NCBI GenBank assembly: GCA_964494205.1
Contig: CAZBRD010000011.1
Location: 124,001 to 188,000, forward strand
Source: JBBTCX01 sp964494205
GTDB taxonomy: Bacteria > Planctomycetota > Phycisphaerae > UBA1845
Length of the DNA stretch: 64,000 nucleotides
Direction of reading: 5' to 3'
Position numbers and translations under genes: made by a program. The notes below the pieces were generated by a model. That model was not told the DNA's origin. It made no database searches and was given only the letters and a program-made list of their open reading frames with translations. Of this stretch, positions 47,315 through 57,047 are shown in pieces. Numbering within the stretch: the first letter of the stretch is position 1; every line of letters starts with the position of its first letter.

Positions 47315-49293
47315 GTCGTCGCCTCCGTTCCCGCGTTGCCATTTTCCTTGCGATCTCGCCGACGTTTGTATCGCTTTGGCTCATCGCCTTCATATACGTC
47401 GCCTTCCGGTGCGAGCGATTGAATGGCTGCGTAGATTCGCCGGGTGGCTTCCTGCACGTTGTCACGGTTTCCGGGGTCGGCCAGCAAATCGGACAAATCC
47501 ACCGGCTTGCCGTATCGCACGCGTGCTTTGTGCCGCGTCAGCAAACTCCAGACGACGCTATCGCGATAAATCACCCCGCTGATGTGCGCGGGAACAACCA
47601 TCGCACCTGTTCGCAGCGCGAGCATGGCTACTCCGTCGCGCGGCACCGGCTTTTCGTTCGGCGGGATGATCCCACCTTCGATAAAAATCCCCAGCAGGCC
47701 GCCGTCCTTGAGATGGCGCATTGACTGCTTCAGCGCGGCTGTGTCCTGTCCGCTGCGAGTTACCGGAATTGTCTCGCCTTCCCTCGTAAAATAGCGAAAA
47801 ACAGGCCACTTCGTGTATTCCGCAGCCACCAAAAACGAAACCATGCGATGCGGGACCGTCGAAATGATCAGCAAAGGATCGGGCGTTGAACGATGGTTCG
47901 CGGTGACGATCACGCCGCCTTCGCCGGGCACCGTGCATGGCCCCACGCGCTCCAGCCCCCACCAGAATTTCGCGAACATTTCGACGAGGTGTCGCCAGAA
48001 AGTAAGCACGATGCGGAATTCGCTGCGCCGCATTCGCGCGACAAACGTGTACACACCTGCGGCTGAAACGAGCGCACAAATGAAAAGCAGAATCCAACCG
48101 ACCCAGCGATCGAGGCCGTTCCAGCGTGGCAAGCCGAGTGAACCGGTGGCTGTCAGCAGTGCGATCGTTGTGCACAAATCCGCCACGCCGAAAACGCGTC
48201 CACACATTCGATTAGCCACTGAGCGCTGCAGCAACGCCGTGTAATTGGCCATCACGACGACGGCGAAAAAACCCGCCAGCGTAAACAACACTCCACCAAG
48301 CACCGTGGCTGTGCTCGCCGCAAACTTCGCGAACACGCACAGCGCCAACCCTGCCACCGAAAACGCGAGGCCAAATAGACCCCATGTAATCGCAATCTCA
48401 TGCTTGAGCGATTTGCCGAGAATTGTGATGACCAACGCACCAATCACGAACCCCAGGCCGATTAGCGCACGGTTCGTACCCATGTCCGCGATGGTTCCCT
48501 TGAACACGTCGCGCACGATGGCCGGGACCACGCTGTTGACAATCGACCCGCAGAACCACACGAGCGAGGCGATCGCGAGCAACTCCCACACGTGACGATG
48601 GGCAATTACATACTGCAGACCTGCGCGCAGGCCCTTGGCCTCCGAATGATCTGTCACGCTCTGTGCGTGATTCGGATCGCGCCGTGGCAGCTTCATCAAG
48701 GATAGGCAAACTGCGCTCGCTAAGAACGTGAGCGCATTCACGTTGAAGACGATAGTCTCGCTGTGCACCTTCTCAGCCAGGTAACCGCCGACCTGGTATG
48801 CGACCATTGAGGAAATGATTCCCAGCCCGCTGATCAACCCATTCGCCCGCGAGAGTTGCCCCGGATTAATGATCGTCGGTATCAGCGCCGACCGCGCCGG
48901 TGAAAACAGGGCTGCAAATGCGCCGATGAGCAAGATTGGAGACAATTGCCCCAGCTCACCCCATCCCGACACGGCGTGCAGCAACCCGCCGAACGCGAAG
49001 AGAATCACGCAGCGAAGGAGATCGGCTGTGATCATCAAGCTCCGCCGCGAGACGCGGTCCGCGAGCAATCCGCCGATGGGGCCCACGACCAGAAACGGCA
49101 GGAAAAACAGGAACGACATGCGCGCGAAGATCGGCGTGGCGTCCACAGTCGGGTCGAGGGCGTTTTTCATCTTGAGGATGCCCATCTCTGACAGATGGTC
49201 CCCCAGTGCGCTGATGCCATACGCGCACCAAAGCAGAATAAAATTGCGGTTAGACCAGAGTCGATGAGGATGAACTTCAACTGTCGAGGTCAC
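47311..49293 (-). CDS. Fused MFS transporter and 1-acylglycerol-3-phosphate acyltransferase-type protein
   Basis: 660 residues. Residues 1-425 form an MFS module of about 12 helices (GPIGGLLADRVSRR is the loop 2-3 motif). Residues about 440-640 are a PlsC-type acyltransferase with NHRSTPD (His467, Asp472) and a FIEGGIIPP block replacing FPEG. The layout resembles LplT plus the acyltransferase half of Aas, which flips and re-acylates lysophospholipid, but the acyl-ACP ligase domain is absent. Phospholipid repair is inferred. It overlaps pgi by 4 nt; a functional link is not obvious. Confidence 0.85.
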   Translation of the reverse strand: MTSTVEVHPHRLWSNRNFILLWCAYGISALGDHLSEMGILKMKNALDPTVDATPIFARMSFLFFLPFLVVGPIGGLLADRVSRRSLMITADLLRCVILFAFGGLLHAVSGWGELGQLSPILLIGAFAALFSPARSALIPTIINPGQLSRANGLISGLGIISSMVAYQVGGYLAEKVHSETIVFNVNALTFLASAVCLSLMKLPRRDPNHAQSVTDHSEAKGLRAGLQYVIAHRHVWELLAIASLVWFCGSIVNSVVPAIVRDVFKGTIADMGTNRALIGLGFVIGALVITILGKSLKHEIAITWGLFGLAFSVAGLALCVFAKFAASTATVLGGVLFTLAGFFAVVVMANYTALLQRSVANRMCGRVFGVADLCTTIALLTATGSLGLPRWNGLDRWVGWILLFICALVSAAGVYTFVARMRRSEFRIVLTFWRHLVEMFAKFWWGLERVGPCTVPGEGGVIVTANHRSTPDPLLIISTVPHRMVSFLVAAEYTKWPVFRYFTREGETIPVTRSGQDTAALKQSMRHLKDGGLLGIFIEGGIIPPNEKPVPRDGVAMLALRTGAMVVPAHISGVIYRDSVVWSLLTRHKARVRYGKPVDLSDLLADPGNRDNVQEATRRIYAAIQSLAPEGDVYEGDEPKRYKRRRDRKENGNAGTEATT

Positions 49294-49499
49294 GGGCGCT
49301 CGTCAACAAGTGCAGATACAACCGCGCGTCACGCGACGCGGCGGCAGATCGTTCGCCCGTATAGATAACAGACTTGCGCTGCGAGTCCAACCTGCAATGC
49401 GACTTGCTAAGTGACCGTCGCACTGCCGACCAACGCCGCAGAAACCCGCTCGCCCTCTTTGGCTTTAGGCGTTTGGGTTTTGGATTTTAGACGATTGTA

Positions 49500-51164
49500 T
49501 TACGGACACTTCGTATTCACCGGTCTCGGCGTGCCGTTCCACACCGGGTAGGCATCGGCACCGTTGAGCAAGTCAATTAACCGAAGAATGTCGGGCGGAC
49601 CCGCTACGCCGCTGCGATCCATGTCCTGGCTGTACAATCCATGCGGCGGCGCTTGGGCGCCGTTGAGCGTATCGATCAGGAATAGAATGTCCGTCGGTGC
49701 GGCTGTCGAGTCTGCGTTGGCGTTGGCTGGGTGCCACGTGTATGCCACATGCCCCGTGCCGCCGAGATACGAAATCGTCGTGACGCCGCCCGGAGTGATC
49801 GGTCGCGCGAGGGTGATGTTGTAGAGTCCACCGCCCGCATGTTGCACCGTCGCAATTGCATTCGCGCCCAATCCGCCGTCGGTCGATTCGCACAGTTCAA
49901 AACAGTCCTGTGCATCCGTGATGCTCGCCGGCATCTGAATTTGGATCGGCTCACTCCCCGAACCAATTCCCTGCAGCGGTGTGCCACTCGGCGGACTCGG
50001 CTGCCGCGCGTCCACCAGTCCGCTAGCTGGCAACGAGGCCACAATCTCCGCAGCCGGACACGGGTCTGTGTTGATGCCCGACAAGGTGATCGTTCCAGCG
50101 CCGTGTCCGGTTGCAGCCGTATTAAATCCACCGATACGAATCTTGTAGCAATTTCCTGCAAATACCGGCACATCAAGTCGAGACGTAAGACCACATGTAA
50201 ATGGATCTGCCTCATTGTCGTCGTCGCAATCAATCGGCGGACTGACCACCGGACAACTGCAACCATTGTAGACCGCAATGCGCGAATCAATACTCGAAGT
50301 CTGACACATATCAATTCTTAGCGTTCCGTCACTTGGCGCCGTGTAGTTGTACCAGATATCGCGATTGAGTTGATTCGCCGGAACCCCGGGAGTTGGAAAG
50401 TTGCACAACGGCTCAGCCGGACCGTCGGTCTGAGCGTTGAAATTACTAAACGGCGTAGAACCGATGTCTATCGTCGAAGCATTCCCGCAGTTGTCGTTCG
50501 TTCCAGATGTTACGATATCCAGTCGGAAGTTGCCCGTCCCCGCTGCCGAATTTCCGCTTACGAGAAGGTAGTATGTTACTCCTACAGCCGACGGCCAATT
50601 CACAACAGAATGCACCCCGCAACCCATGACGTTGTTGTTTCCGTTTGGTGAACCACCCGCTGCGCATGCCATCGGACCGGCACAGCCGCCGGCTGATGTA
50701 TACACATGAAGTCGCGTATCGAGCGACGTGGCAGGATTGCACGTGCTGGCTGAGATCGGTCCGCCTGTTCCCACCACCGTGTACCAGACTCCAGGGCCAA
50801 TCACGCCGATGCCGTTGCAGGTGCCGGCCAGCGGAGAGTCGACGGTGCTTCCTGCGGTCGATGCAATCGTGGAAGATGGCACTGCCAGTAGAATGGCCCC
50901 CTCACACATGTCATTGCCAGAACCGGGCCCGGCTGTTTGAACGCCATCGTCAACAGCGTAGTCCGGGTCGCCAATGTCGACGAGTGAATCCTCATCGCTG
51001 AGCAATTCGAGGTTTTCGCTGGGGTGATAGATGGAATGCTGGCCCGTGCCTCTCTGATTGCCGGCCTTTTGGAAGGCCCACGCCAGTTCACAAGAAGTCC
51101 CCGCGGAAGCTAATGCAATAAGCAAACAAAGACGCCGACGCCAATTACGTGGTGTATGGTACAT
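49500..51164 (-). CDS. Secreted multidomain protein with C-terminal dockerin-like repeats
   Basis: 554 residues with a signal peptide ending near ASAGTSCELAWA. Two similar beta domains of about 130 residues follow (NDMCEGAILLAVPS and NDNCGNASTIDIGS; each contains an IWYN or VWYTV core and Cys pairs), then a beta domain (about 370-470), and finally two dockerin-type units, APTDILFLIDTLNG and GPPDILRLIDLLNGADA, with DMDRSGVAG as the calcium loop. Two Cys-rich loops suggest disulfides. A cell-surface or extracellular role is inferred, ligand unknown. Confidence 0.78.
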   Translation of the reverse strand: MYHTPRNWRRRLCLLIALASAGTSCELAWAFQKAGNQRGTGQHSIYHPSENLELLSDEDSLVDIGDPDYAVDDGVQTAGPGSGNDMCEGAILLAVPSSTIASTAGSTVDSPLAGTCNGIGVIGPGVWYTVVGTGGPISASTCNPATSLDTRLHVYTSAGGCAGPMACAAGGSPNGNNNVMGCGVHSVVNWPSAVGVTYYLLVSGNSAAGTGNFRLDIVTSGTNDNCGNASTIDIGSTPFSNFNAQTDGPAEPLCNFPTPGVPANQLNRDIWYNYTAPSDGTLRIDMCQTSSIDSRIAVYNGCSCPVVSPPIDCDDDNEADPFTCGLTSRLDVPVFAGNCYKIRIGGFNTAATGHGAGTITLSGINTDPCPAAEIVASLPASGLVDARQPSPPSGTPLQGIGSGSEPIQIQMPASITDAQDCFELCESTDGGLGANAIATVQHAGGGLYNITLARPITPGGVTTISYLGGTGHVAYTWHPANANADSTAAPTDILFLIDTLNGAQAPPHGLYSQDMDRSGVAGPPDILRLIDLLNGADAYPVWNGTPRPVNTKCP

Positions 51165-51858
51165 TTCGATTTACCCCTTCTTCGTGGTTCAAACGCGTTA
51201 ATGAAACGCACCCCGATCGTGAATCTTGATTACTCGTTATCAGGGCATTAAGACCGAAAGGGAAAGGAAGATCGAAACCGCGAGATAGTGCGCTCGCAGC
51301 CGATCAATCTCTTTTCTCCCCCGTCCAAGCCAAGATTATACAGAAATACCCCTCCGTTCCGCCATGGCCACGAGCTCGAAACACCCAGGGATTACCCGGT
51401 TTTGAGCACAATGTATCGGAGAAAGTCCCAAAAAAGCACACGGGGCAGTCGCGTTGGCGGGCCACGGCGCTAGTCGGCGATTCCTGAGTGGTCCACAAGT
51501 CATCCGACTCCAGATCTAACTCAAACGCTTCAAACCCACGAAACGGCGCTGCCGGGCTGACGGAGCTCCGTTTGAATTCTGTGGTCACGCACTCGTAACC
51601 ATGGGAAACGGATACGTGAAAAAATCGTCGCGTGAGAATTCGCTGTGACGCGTTTGTGCCGTACTATGGCACTCATTACGCGACCACTCAAGCGTCGGGC
51701 AGGTTTCCGAATGACGTGTGACATATTGCCGCACGAGCTAGACAAGTTGCGCAGCAAGTTTGGACATTCGGAGGCCGCCGGGCTGATTGCCGCAGGAAAA
51801 CTAACAAAATAAACTCAAGTGCGTCAGATGTCATGATCAGCGTACGTGGAGCAAATAC
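51165..51858. other. Intergenic region of about 690 nt
   Basis: No supported gene. It contains a possible 48-codon plus-strand frame at 51666-51812 (start MALITRPLKRRAGFRM, ending AAGLIAAGKLTK), without a ribosome site, and a nearby imperfect inverted repeat around 51650-51680 (GTGCCGTACTATGGCAC core). Nothing else was recognised. Confidence 0.45.
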
Positions 51859-52803
51859 GTGCAAAACTCATTCATCACCTTGATAGCAACGATGGCGGCT
51901 GTCTTCGTTGGCTTGAGCGACCAGGCTGCACCGTCGTCCAAAACTGCTGAGCCTGTGAAAGCAAAGGCTGCGGCAGCCAATGATCATGCGCTGCACAACG
52001 TGATCAAAGTCACCGACAAGCTCATCAGCGGCGGAATACCAGAGGGAGATGAAGCCTTCGAGGAACTCCGGTCGATGGGCATCAAGACGATTATTTCCGT
52101 CGATGGAGCGACGCCTGACATCGAACGTGCCAAGGCGCGCGGCATGCGATACATCCACATACCCGTTGGATATCACGGGATTGATCCCGACAAGGAGCGG
52201 ACGCTTGGCTTAGCGATTCGCGATCTGCCCGGTCCCATCTACCTGCACTGTCATCACGGCAGGCATCGCGGTCCGGCAGCGGCGGCCGCGGGCGCCATCA
52301 CCGCTGGGCTTCTCACCGCGGATGAGGGAACCGCTTTGCTGAAAAAGGCGGGTACTTCGCCAGACTACAAAGGCCTTTACTCCTGCGTCGCCCAAGCGGT
52401 CACTTTGCCCAAGGTGGAACTCGACAAGGTCGCACCCGACTTCCCCGAGATCGCGCCAACTCCCGGTTTCATCAAAGCAATGGCTGACATGCAGAACCGA
52501 TACGATCACCTCGTCGATGTTCGCGACGCAGGGTGGAAGGTGCCCGAAAATCACCCTGACCTCGTCCTGCTCGACGAAGCGCGCCAGCTTGAAAAAATGT
52601 TTCAGATCGCGATCGAAGACCCAAAGTCAAAGGAAATGCCGAAAGATCATGCGGAGATGATGTTGACAGGTTCGACCGCGGCCGCTGCTCTGCGCGAAGC
52701 GATCGAGAAGAAAGAACCGAACGAAAAGCTCACCAGCGCGTTGAAATCGGTTGGAGCGTCGTGCAAAGAATGTCACGTTCAATATCGCGACAACAAGAAG
52801 TAG
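51859..52803 (+). CDS. Exported CX5R phosphatase-like protein fused to a cytochrome c'-type C-terminus
   Basis: 314 residues from a GTG at 51859 with a signal peptide (FITLIATMAAVFVGLSDQA). Residues about 45-180 resemble a cysteine phosphatase: LISGGIPEGDEAFEELRSMGIKTIISVDGA and the P-loop LHCHHGRHRGPAA, with Cys131 and Arg137 spaced as CX5R. The C-terminal ~120 residues are helical and end CKECHVQYR (Cys302, Cys305, His306), the heme-attachment motif of cytochrome c'. Phosphatase activity and heme attachment are predicted, not shown. A secreted phosphatase joined to a heme domain is unusual. Confidence 0.78.
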   Translation: MQNSFITLIATMAAVFVGLSDQAAPSSKTAEPVKAKAAAANDHALHNVIKVTDKLISGGIPEGDEAFEELRSMGIKTIISVDGATPDIERAKARGMRYIHIPVGYHGIDPDKERTLGLAIRDLPGPIYLHCHHGRHRGPAAAAAGAITAGLLTADEGTALLKKAGTSPDYKGLYSCVAQAVTLPKVELDKVAPDFPEIAPTPGFIKAMADMQNRYDHLVDVRDAGWKVPENHPDLVLLDEARQLEKMFQIAIEDPKSKEMPKDHAEMMLTGSTAAAALREAIEKKEPNEKLTSALKSVGASCKECHVQYRDNKK

Positions 52804-52854
52804 GCAGGCGTCACAACGTCACCGGCTGTAGCTAGGCCGATGCGATGAATCGGC

Positions 52855-54066
52855 TCATGAGCCTACTTGTGCATAAAGCTTGAGCAGGTCATTCCGAAAT
52901 CGATCGACCCCGAACCGTTTGGCAACGATCTCATGGCCCGCTCGACCGTAGTGCCGTCGCGTGGCACTGTCCTTCGCGAGCTGCTGCATCGCCGTGGCCA
53001 GCGCCGGCGGGGTTTGCGCATCCACCAGCAGTCCACTCGCCCGATCGTTAACCACTTCGGGCAGGGCGCCCACGCGCGTCGCAATCACCGGCAAGCCGGC
53101 TGCCATCGCTTCAAGGACAGCCATCGGCATCCCTTCGTGGCGGCTCGGCTGCACGTAGACATCCGCCCACTCGTACCAATTGGTTTTCGACTCCGGTGGA
53201 ACCGGTCCAACATAGCGAACATAATTCGCAAGCCCGCGTTGCTCGATTTTCTTTTGCAGCGTCCTGGCGTCTCCGGCGCTTCCCTCAGGTCCCGCGAGCA
53301 CCAGCTCAAACATCGCGCCGGAATCCTTCACCAACGCACTTGCATCGAGTAGATCATCTATTCCCTTCCACTCGTCCATGCTCGCGAGGAGGAGGAATCG
53401 ACATGGGCCGTCTTTTTGCGGTCGCTCCACCAGCGGCTGCACTTCGACGGCGTTTTCAATGACCGTGATTTTCGCATTCGGCGACATCGCGGCGATTCGT
53501 TCGCGCCATTCGCGCGACAATGCCACCACAGCGTCAGCCTTCGCCAGCGTGCGGCGAATCATGCGCCTTGCGATCGCGCCAGACTTCGCAAAGAATTGAT
53601 CAAAAGCGGCCCCGTGGATATGCAACACTACTTTGACGTGCAATCGTCGCGCGATCCAAGCGAGGATGGCCGTGTGGAAAAATGAAAAACCGCTGCACGT
53701 GTGCAAGTGAACGGCGACCGGTCGAAAAGCGATGAGGCTCGCACGATATTGGCGTAGCTGGTTCAGATGACGGCGCAGGCTGCCTATCGTGACGGATTTT
53801 GAATTCGCGCGAATCGACAGCGAAAAGAGAGAAAAGCTCAGTGTACCGTTCATGTCGAGCGCGAGCTGTTGTGCAACGACAGTGGACATACCGCCGATAA
53901 GTTCGGTTGATGGACCTACAACGAGAACTTGCGGACAGTTCGGCCATGCGGCTTCCTTGGAGGGATTTGATGCGACAATGACCGATGGGGACTTCTTCGA
54001 TAAAGGGAACGCGGGAGTGTGCGCGAGAGCGAGATCGTCTCGGCTGGTGGCGACTGCCTCAACCAC
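52855..54066 (-). CDS. Family 4-type (GT-B) glycosyltransferase
   Basis: 403 residues. VVGPSTELIGGMSTVVAQQL is the N-terminal donor-side glycine motif, VVLHIHGAAFDQF and ADAVVALSREW follow, and the C-terminal SRHEGMPMAVLEAMAAGLPVIATRVGALPEVV is the EX7E signature of GT4. It transfers a sugar from an activated nucleotide donor, probably to a surface glycan. Its start overlaps the upstream GT-like gene by 8 nt. Confidence 0.9.
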   Translation of the reverse strand: MVEAVATSRDDLALAHTPAFPLSKKSPSVIVASNPSKEAAWPNCPQVLVVGPSTELIGGMSTVVAQQLALDMNGTLSFSLFSLSIRANSKSVTIGSLRRHLNQLRQYRASLIAFRPVAVHLHTCSGFSFFHTAILAWIARRLHVKVVLHIHGAAFDQFFAKSGAIARRMIRRTLAKADAVVALSREWRERIAAMSPNAKITVIENAVEVQPLVERPQKDGPCRFLLLASMDEWKGIDDLLDASALVKDSGAMFELVLAGPEGSAGDARTLQKKIEQRGLANYVRYVGPVPPESKTNWYEWADVYVQPSRHEGMPMAVLEAMAAGLPVIATRVGALPEVVNDRASGLLVDAQTPPALATAMQQLAKDSATRRHYGRAGHEIVAKRFGVDRFRNDLLKLYAQVGS

Positions 54067-55135
54067 GTTGGCTGACTCCGGCGGTATGGTTGCTCAGCAA
54101 GGCGCGCATCGCAACGGCATTGCTTGGCAACGAATCAACGTCGAGGCGTGGGAAGGGCTTCCGACTGAGCACTCCGGGATTGAGCGCGAGCAGTTTCGCA
54201 GCCTGCAGGGTGCCGGTGACAGCCATTGACACTCTACCGCCCGAGATCGATTCCTCCAGCATTTGCCGGAACGCGGCTGAGGAACTGACGCACTCGTGCT
54301 CTCTGCACACGAATTCGCGGCCTTCGAGATTGAACTCGGCGCTGCCACGCAAGCGACGCAGAATCTTCAGGCAGCCATCGACCGAATCGGCGTGGTGGCT
54401 GTTCGGAATGTTGGCTGAGGATACTACATGACGTCCATGGCACAGCGTTTCGTAGGCCAACCGCGACGGCTCGCCGTCGAGACGCAACTGCACGTTTACC
54501 GTCGCGCGGCGGATCGCCCTTGAAATATCCTCGACGTGCCCCAGTGATTCGACGTTCGTAAATTCGGAGTAATCTGTCTGCTCGTCGCCGAGAATTAGAA
54601 ATCGGGCATCCGGCATTTCGCGAATCAGTGCATCGACCAAGTGCCCTCCGTGAAACTCGCGCCTGGCGGTCGGGAGGTACGTAAGCACGGTAAATGTTGA
54701 CGGCAACGCAGCCGGCTCAATGGTGCTGTGTAAGTGCGGACTCACCATGGGCATTCGGCGCGAAGAGATTCCGATGCGCGTAAGAGCGTCGGTAATGTTT
54801 GCGGAGTTTGAAACCTGTAATACTTCAAGCTTGTCGAGGAATTGCGCGAAGCGGCGCGACGGAAGGTGATGCATCGCCCAAAGAATATCCTGTGGCGTCC
54901 ACCAGCGGACGATCGGCTGTCCTGATTTTCGTGCCGCGAGCAGCCGGCGCAGCAATGCGTGATCCGTCTGCTCGCCTGTCACCAGGTGGATGATATCCGC
55001 TTCATTCCCGTCTTTCACCCGATCCTGGGAGCCGGATTCGAATGTGACGCGAATGGCTGCGTTGCGAAGCACCAGCGCATGCTGCGATGAGACGGTGATG
55101 CCGTCGTCCGCCTCCCCGAGGAAATGCACGTGCAT
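54059..55135 (-). CDS. Divergent GT-B-type glycosyltransferase-like protein
   Basis: About 358 residues from ATG 55135 (MHVHFLGEADDGITV), with GGAG 10 nt upstream; an open frame continues to a TTG at 55318 but its N-terminus is basic and unstructured. It has a Rossmann-like start, DIIHLVTG, LQVSNSANITDAL and a C-terminal FLILGDEQTDYSEFTNVESLGHVED...LRLDGEPSRLAYETLCHGRHVVSS block, equivalent to the nucleotide-sugar half of GT4 enzymes, though the second acidic residue of EX7E is replaced. It overlaps the GT4 gene at 52855 and follows recA by 214 nt (30 nt for the long frame). Confidence 0.7.
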   Translation of the reverse strand: MHVHFLGEADDGITVSSQHALVLRNAAIRVTFESGSQDRVKDGNEADIIHLVTGEQTDHALLRRLLAARKSGQPIVRWWTPQDILWAMHHLPSRRFAQFLDKLEVLQVSNSANITDALTRIGISSRRMPMVSPHLHSTIEPAALPSTFTVLTYLPTARREFHGGHLVDALIREMPDARFLILGDEQTDYSEFTNVESLGHVEDISRAIRRATVNVQLRLDGEPSRLAYETLCHGRHVVSSANIPNSHHADSVDGCLKILRRLRGSAEFNLEGREFVCREHECVSSSAAFRQMLEESISGGRVSMAVTGTLQAAKLLALNPGVLSRKPFPRLDVDSLPSNAVAMRALLSNHTAGVSQRG

Positions 55136-55348
55136 CGCTGACCGCTCCAAAAGTTCGACGCTGATGTCGAACCACGGGCGCACTATGACCCCGCCACTGG
55201 TTCGAACCCGCTTCGTCTTTCGGCTTAGCGGACTTCGAGCTTTAGAGCGAACTCGCCTGGTTCTGATAATCGACGCCGAATCAGCCTTGGAAAGGCTAGG
55301 CGCCGATTGTGAGTGCAAGGCACACGCTGCTGGACCATTCTCGCCGCA

Positions 55349-56443
55349 TCAGGCGCGTTTGCGCTTCTGCGCCGGATGTTTGGCGCTCTTGGCGCTTGTT
55401 TCTTCGCGATCATCGTCCGCTGCGGGCAGCTTCAGCGTAGATGGTTGCTTCGGAAGGCGCTTGGCGATGATCGCCTCGCGCAGCTCCGCGATCAGGTCGG
55501 GATTGTCGCGCAGATACTGCTTGCAGTTCTCGCGTCCCTGTCCGAGGCGCACCGTCTTGTAGTTGAACCACGCACCGGTCTTGTTGATGATGTCCTCTGA
55601 CTCTGCCAAATCGAGGATGTCCCCTTCCAGACTGATGCCGCCGTCGAACATGATATCGAACTCGGCCTCGCGGAACGGGGCAGCCACCTTGTTCTTCACC
55701 ACTTTCGCCCGCACGCGATTGCCAACCGCCACATCGCCTTCCTTGATGGAAGTGATGCGACGAATGTCGAGGCGAACAGAGGAGTAGAACTTCAGCGCCT
55801 GTCCGCCCGGGGTCGTTTCCGGGTTGCCGAACATCACGCCGATCTTCATGCGAATCTGATTGATGAAGATAACAATGGTGTGCGTCTTGCCGATGGCTGC
55901 GGTCAGCTTGCGCATGGCTTGGCTCATCAGGCGCGCCTGCGAACCAACCTGTGCGTCGCCCATGTTGCCTTCAAGCTCAGCTCGTGGAATCAACGCAGCC
56001 ACGGAGTCGACGATGATGACATCGAGCGATCCGCTGCGAACCAGCATCTCGCAAATTTCCAGCGCCTGTTCCCCCGACTCCGGCTGACTCACCAGCAATT
56101 GTTCGAGGTTGATTCCGCATTTCTTGGCCCAGTTGGGATTCAAAGCGTGTTCGGCGTCGATCACCGCAGCCACGCCTCCCGCTTTTTGTGCACTGGCCGC
56201 AACATGAAGCGCCAATGTTGTCTTTCCCGACGACTCCGGTCCGTACATCTCGATGATGCGTCCGCGCGGAAGCCCCTTCCCGCCCAGCGCGAGATCGAGC
56301 GACAGCGCCCCGGTCGAAACGCCGTCGATGTCGGCCTCCATTTTGTCGAGCTGCAAAATCGCTCCCTTGCCGTATTCCTTCTCGATCTGCTGTAGCGCGC
56401 GGCCAAGGGCCTCTTCTCGTTTCGCTGTTTGATCCGGATTCAT
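55349..56443 (-). CDS. recA: RecA recombinase
   Basis: 364 residues. Walker A GPESSGKTT (68-76), Walker B VIIVDSVAAL, NMGDAQVGSQARLMSQAMRK (L1/L2-adjacent) and the L2 loop FINQIRMKIGVMFGNPETTPGGQALKFY are all conserved. RecA forms nucleoprotein filaments for homologous recombination and SOS signalling. The C-terminal tail is basic and Lys/Ala-rich (SAKSAKHPAQKRKRA), unlike the acidic tail of many RecA proteins. An AAAGGAAG ribosome site precedes the ATG. No SOS box was seen in the 31 nt before it. Preceded by thpR in the same operon. Confidence 0.97.
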   Translation of the reverse strand: MNPDQTAKREEALGRALQQIEKEYGKGAILQLDKMEADIDGVSTGALSLDLALGGKGLPRGRIIEMYGPESSGKTTLALHVAASAQKAGGVAAVIDAEHALNPNWAKKCGINLEQLLVSQPESGEQALEICEMLVRSGSLDVIIVDSVAALIPRAELEGNMGDAQVGSQARLMSQAMRKLTAAIGKTHTIVIFINQIRMKIGVMFGNPETTPGGQALKFYSSVRLDIRRITSIKEGDVAVGNRVRAKVVKNKVAAPFREAEFDIMFDGGISLEGDILDLAESEDIINKTGAWFNYKTVRLGQGRENCKQYLRDNPDLIAELREAIIAKRLPKQPSTLKLPAADDDREETSAKSAKHPAQKRKRA

Positions 56444-56474
56444 CGTTGACTTCCTTTCGTACGTTTATTCGATT

Positions 56475-57035
56475 CTAAGCTGACGCAAACCGCGCTCGAC
56501 TCACCGGCGCATAGGTCGGCCCCTTTGGCGAAAGAACCGACGACATCAGCGTCATGGATTTCATTTCTTGCGACAGGCGATCAAATTTGGCGGCCGACAC
56601 GGCTGTGCGAATTTGTCCGCGCGACCGATCTTCCTTCACGCGTCCGATCGTCAGATGCGCCGCAAACGGTCGTTGCTCTCGTGCGAACCCCAGCTTTTCC
56701 ATCTCATCCTCGACGGCGCTCACACATCGAAGCATCTGCCCGCCATCGTCTTTCGCGCCGACCCACACAATGCGAACCGATCCGCTGGGTGGAAAACAGC
56801 CGCATCCTTCGGCGTTCATCACAAACTCATTCGATCTCGCGCCGGCAACTGTTACCGCCTCTGCAATTTTGGGCACGTCCTGATCCGGCACTTCGCCGAG
56901 GAACTTCACCGTCAGATGCACCTGCTCCGGTGGAACCCACTTCACTCCCTCGCAGTTTCGTGCCAACTTATCCTGCAGCCGCCGCACCGAGGCTTTGATC
57001 GCTTCGTTCAACTCCAAGGCTACGAACAGTCGCAC
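56475..57035 (-). CDS. thpR: RNA 2',3'-cyclic 3'-phosphodiesterase (LigT/ThpR-like)
   Basis: 186 residues from a GTG at 57035. The two HxT motifs of the 2H phosphoesterases are HLTV (His40, Thr42) and HLTI (His127, Thr129). Length and the MRLFVALELNEAIK start match LigT/ThpR, which hydrolyse 2',3'-cyclic phosphates on RNA ends. It is 31 nt before recA on the same strand, an arrangement known from other bacteria, and 12 nt after the pfkB-like gene. Confidence 0.9.
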   Translation of the reverse strand: MRLFVALELNEAIKASVRRLQDKLARNCEGVKWVPPEQVHLTVKFLGEVPDQDVPKIAEAVTVAGARSNEFVMNAEGCGCFPPSGSVRIVWVGAKDDGGQMLRCVSAVEDEMEKLGFAREQRPFAAHLTIGRVKEDRSRGQIRTAVSAAKFDRLSQEMKSMTLMSSVLSPKGPTYAPVSRARFASA

Positions 57036-57047
57036 GAACCCCGCACC

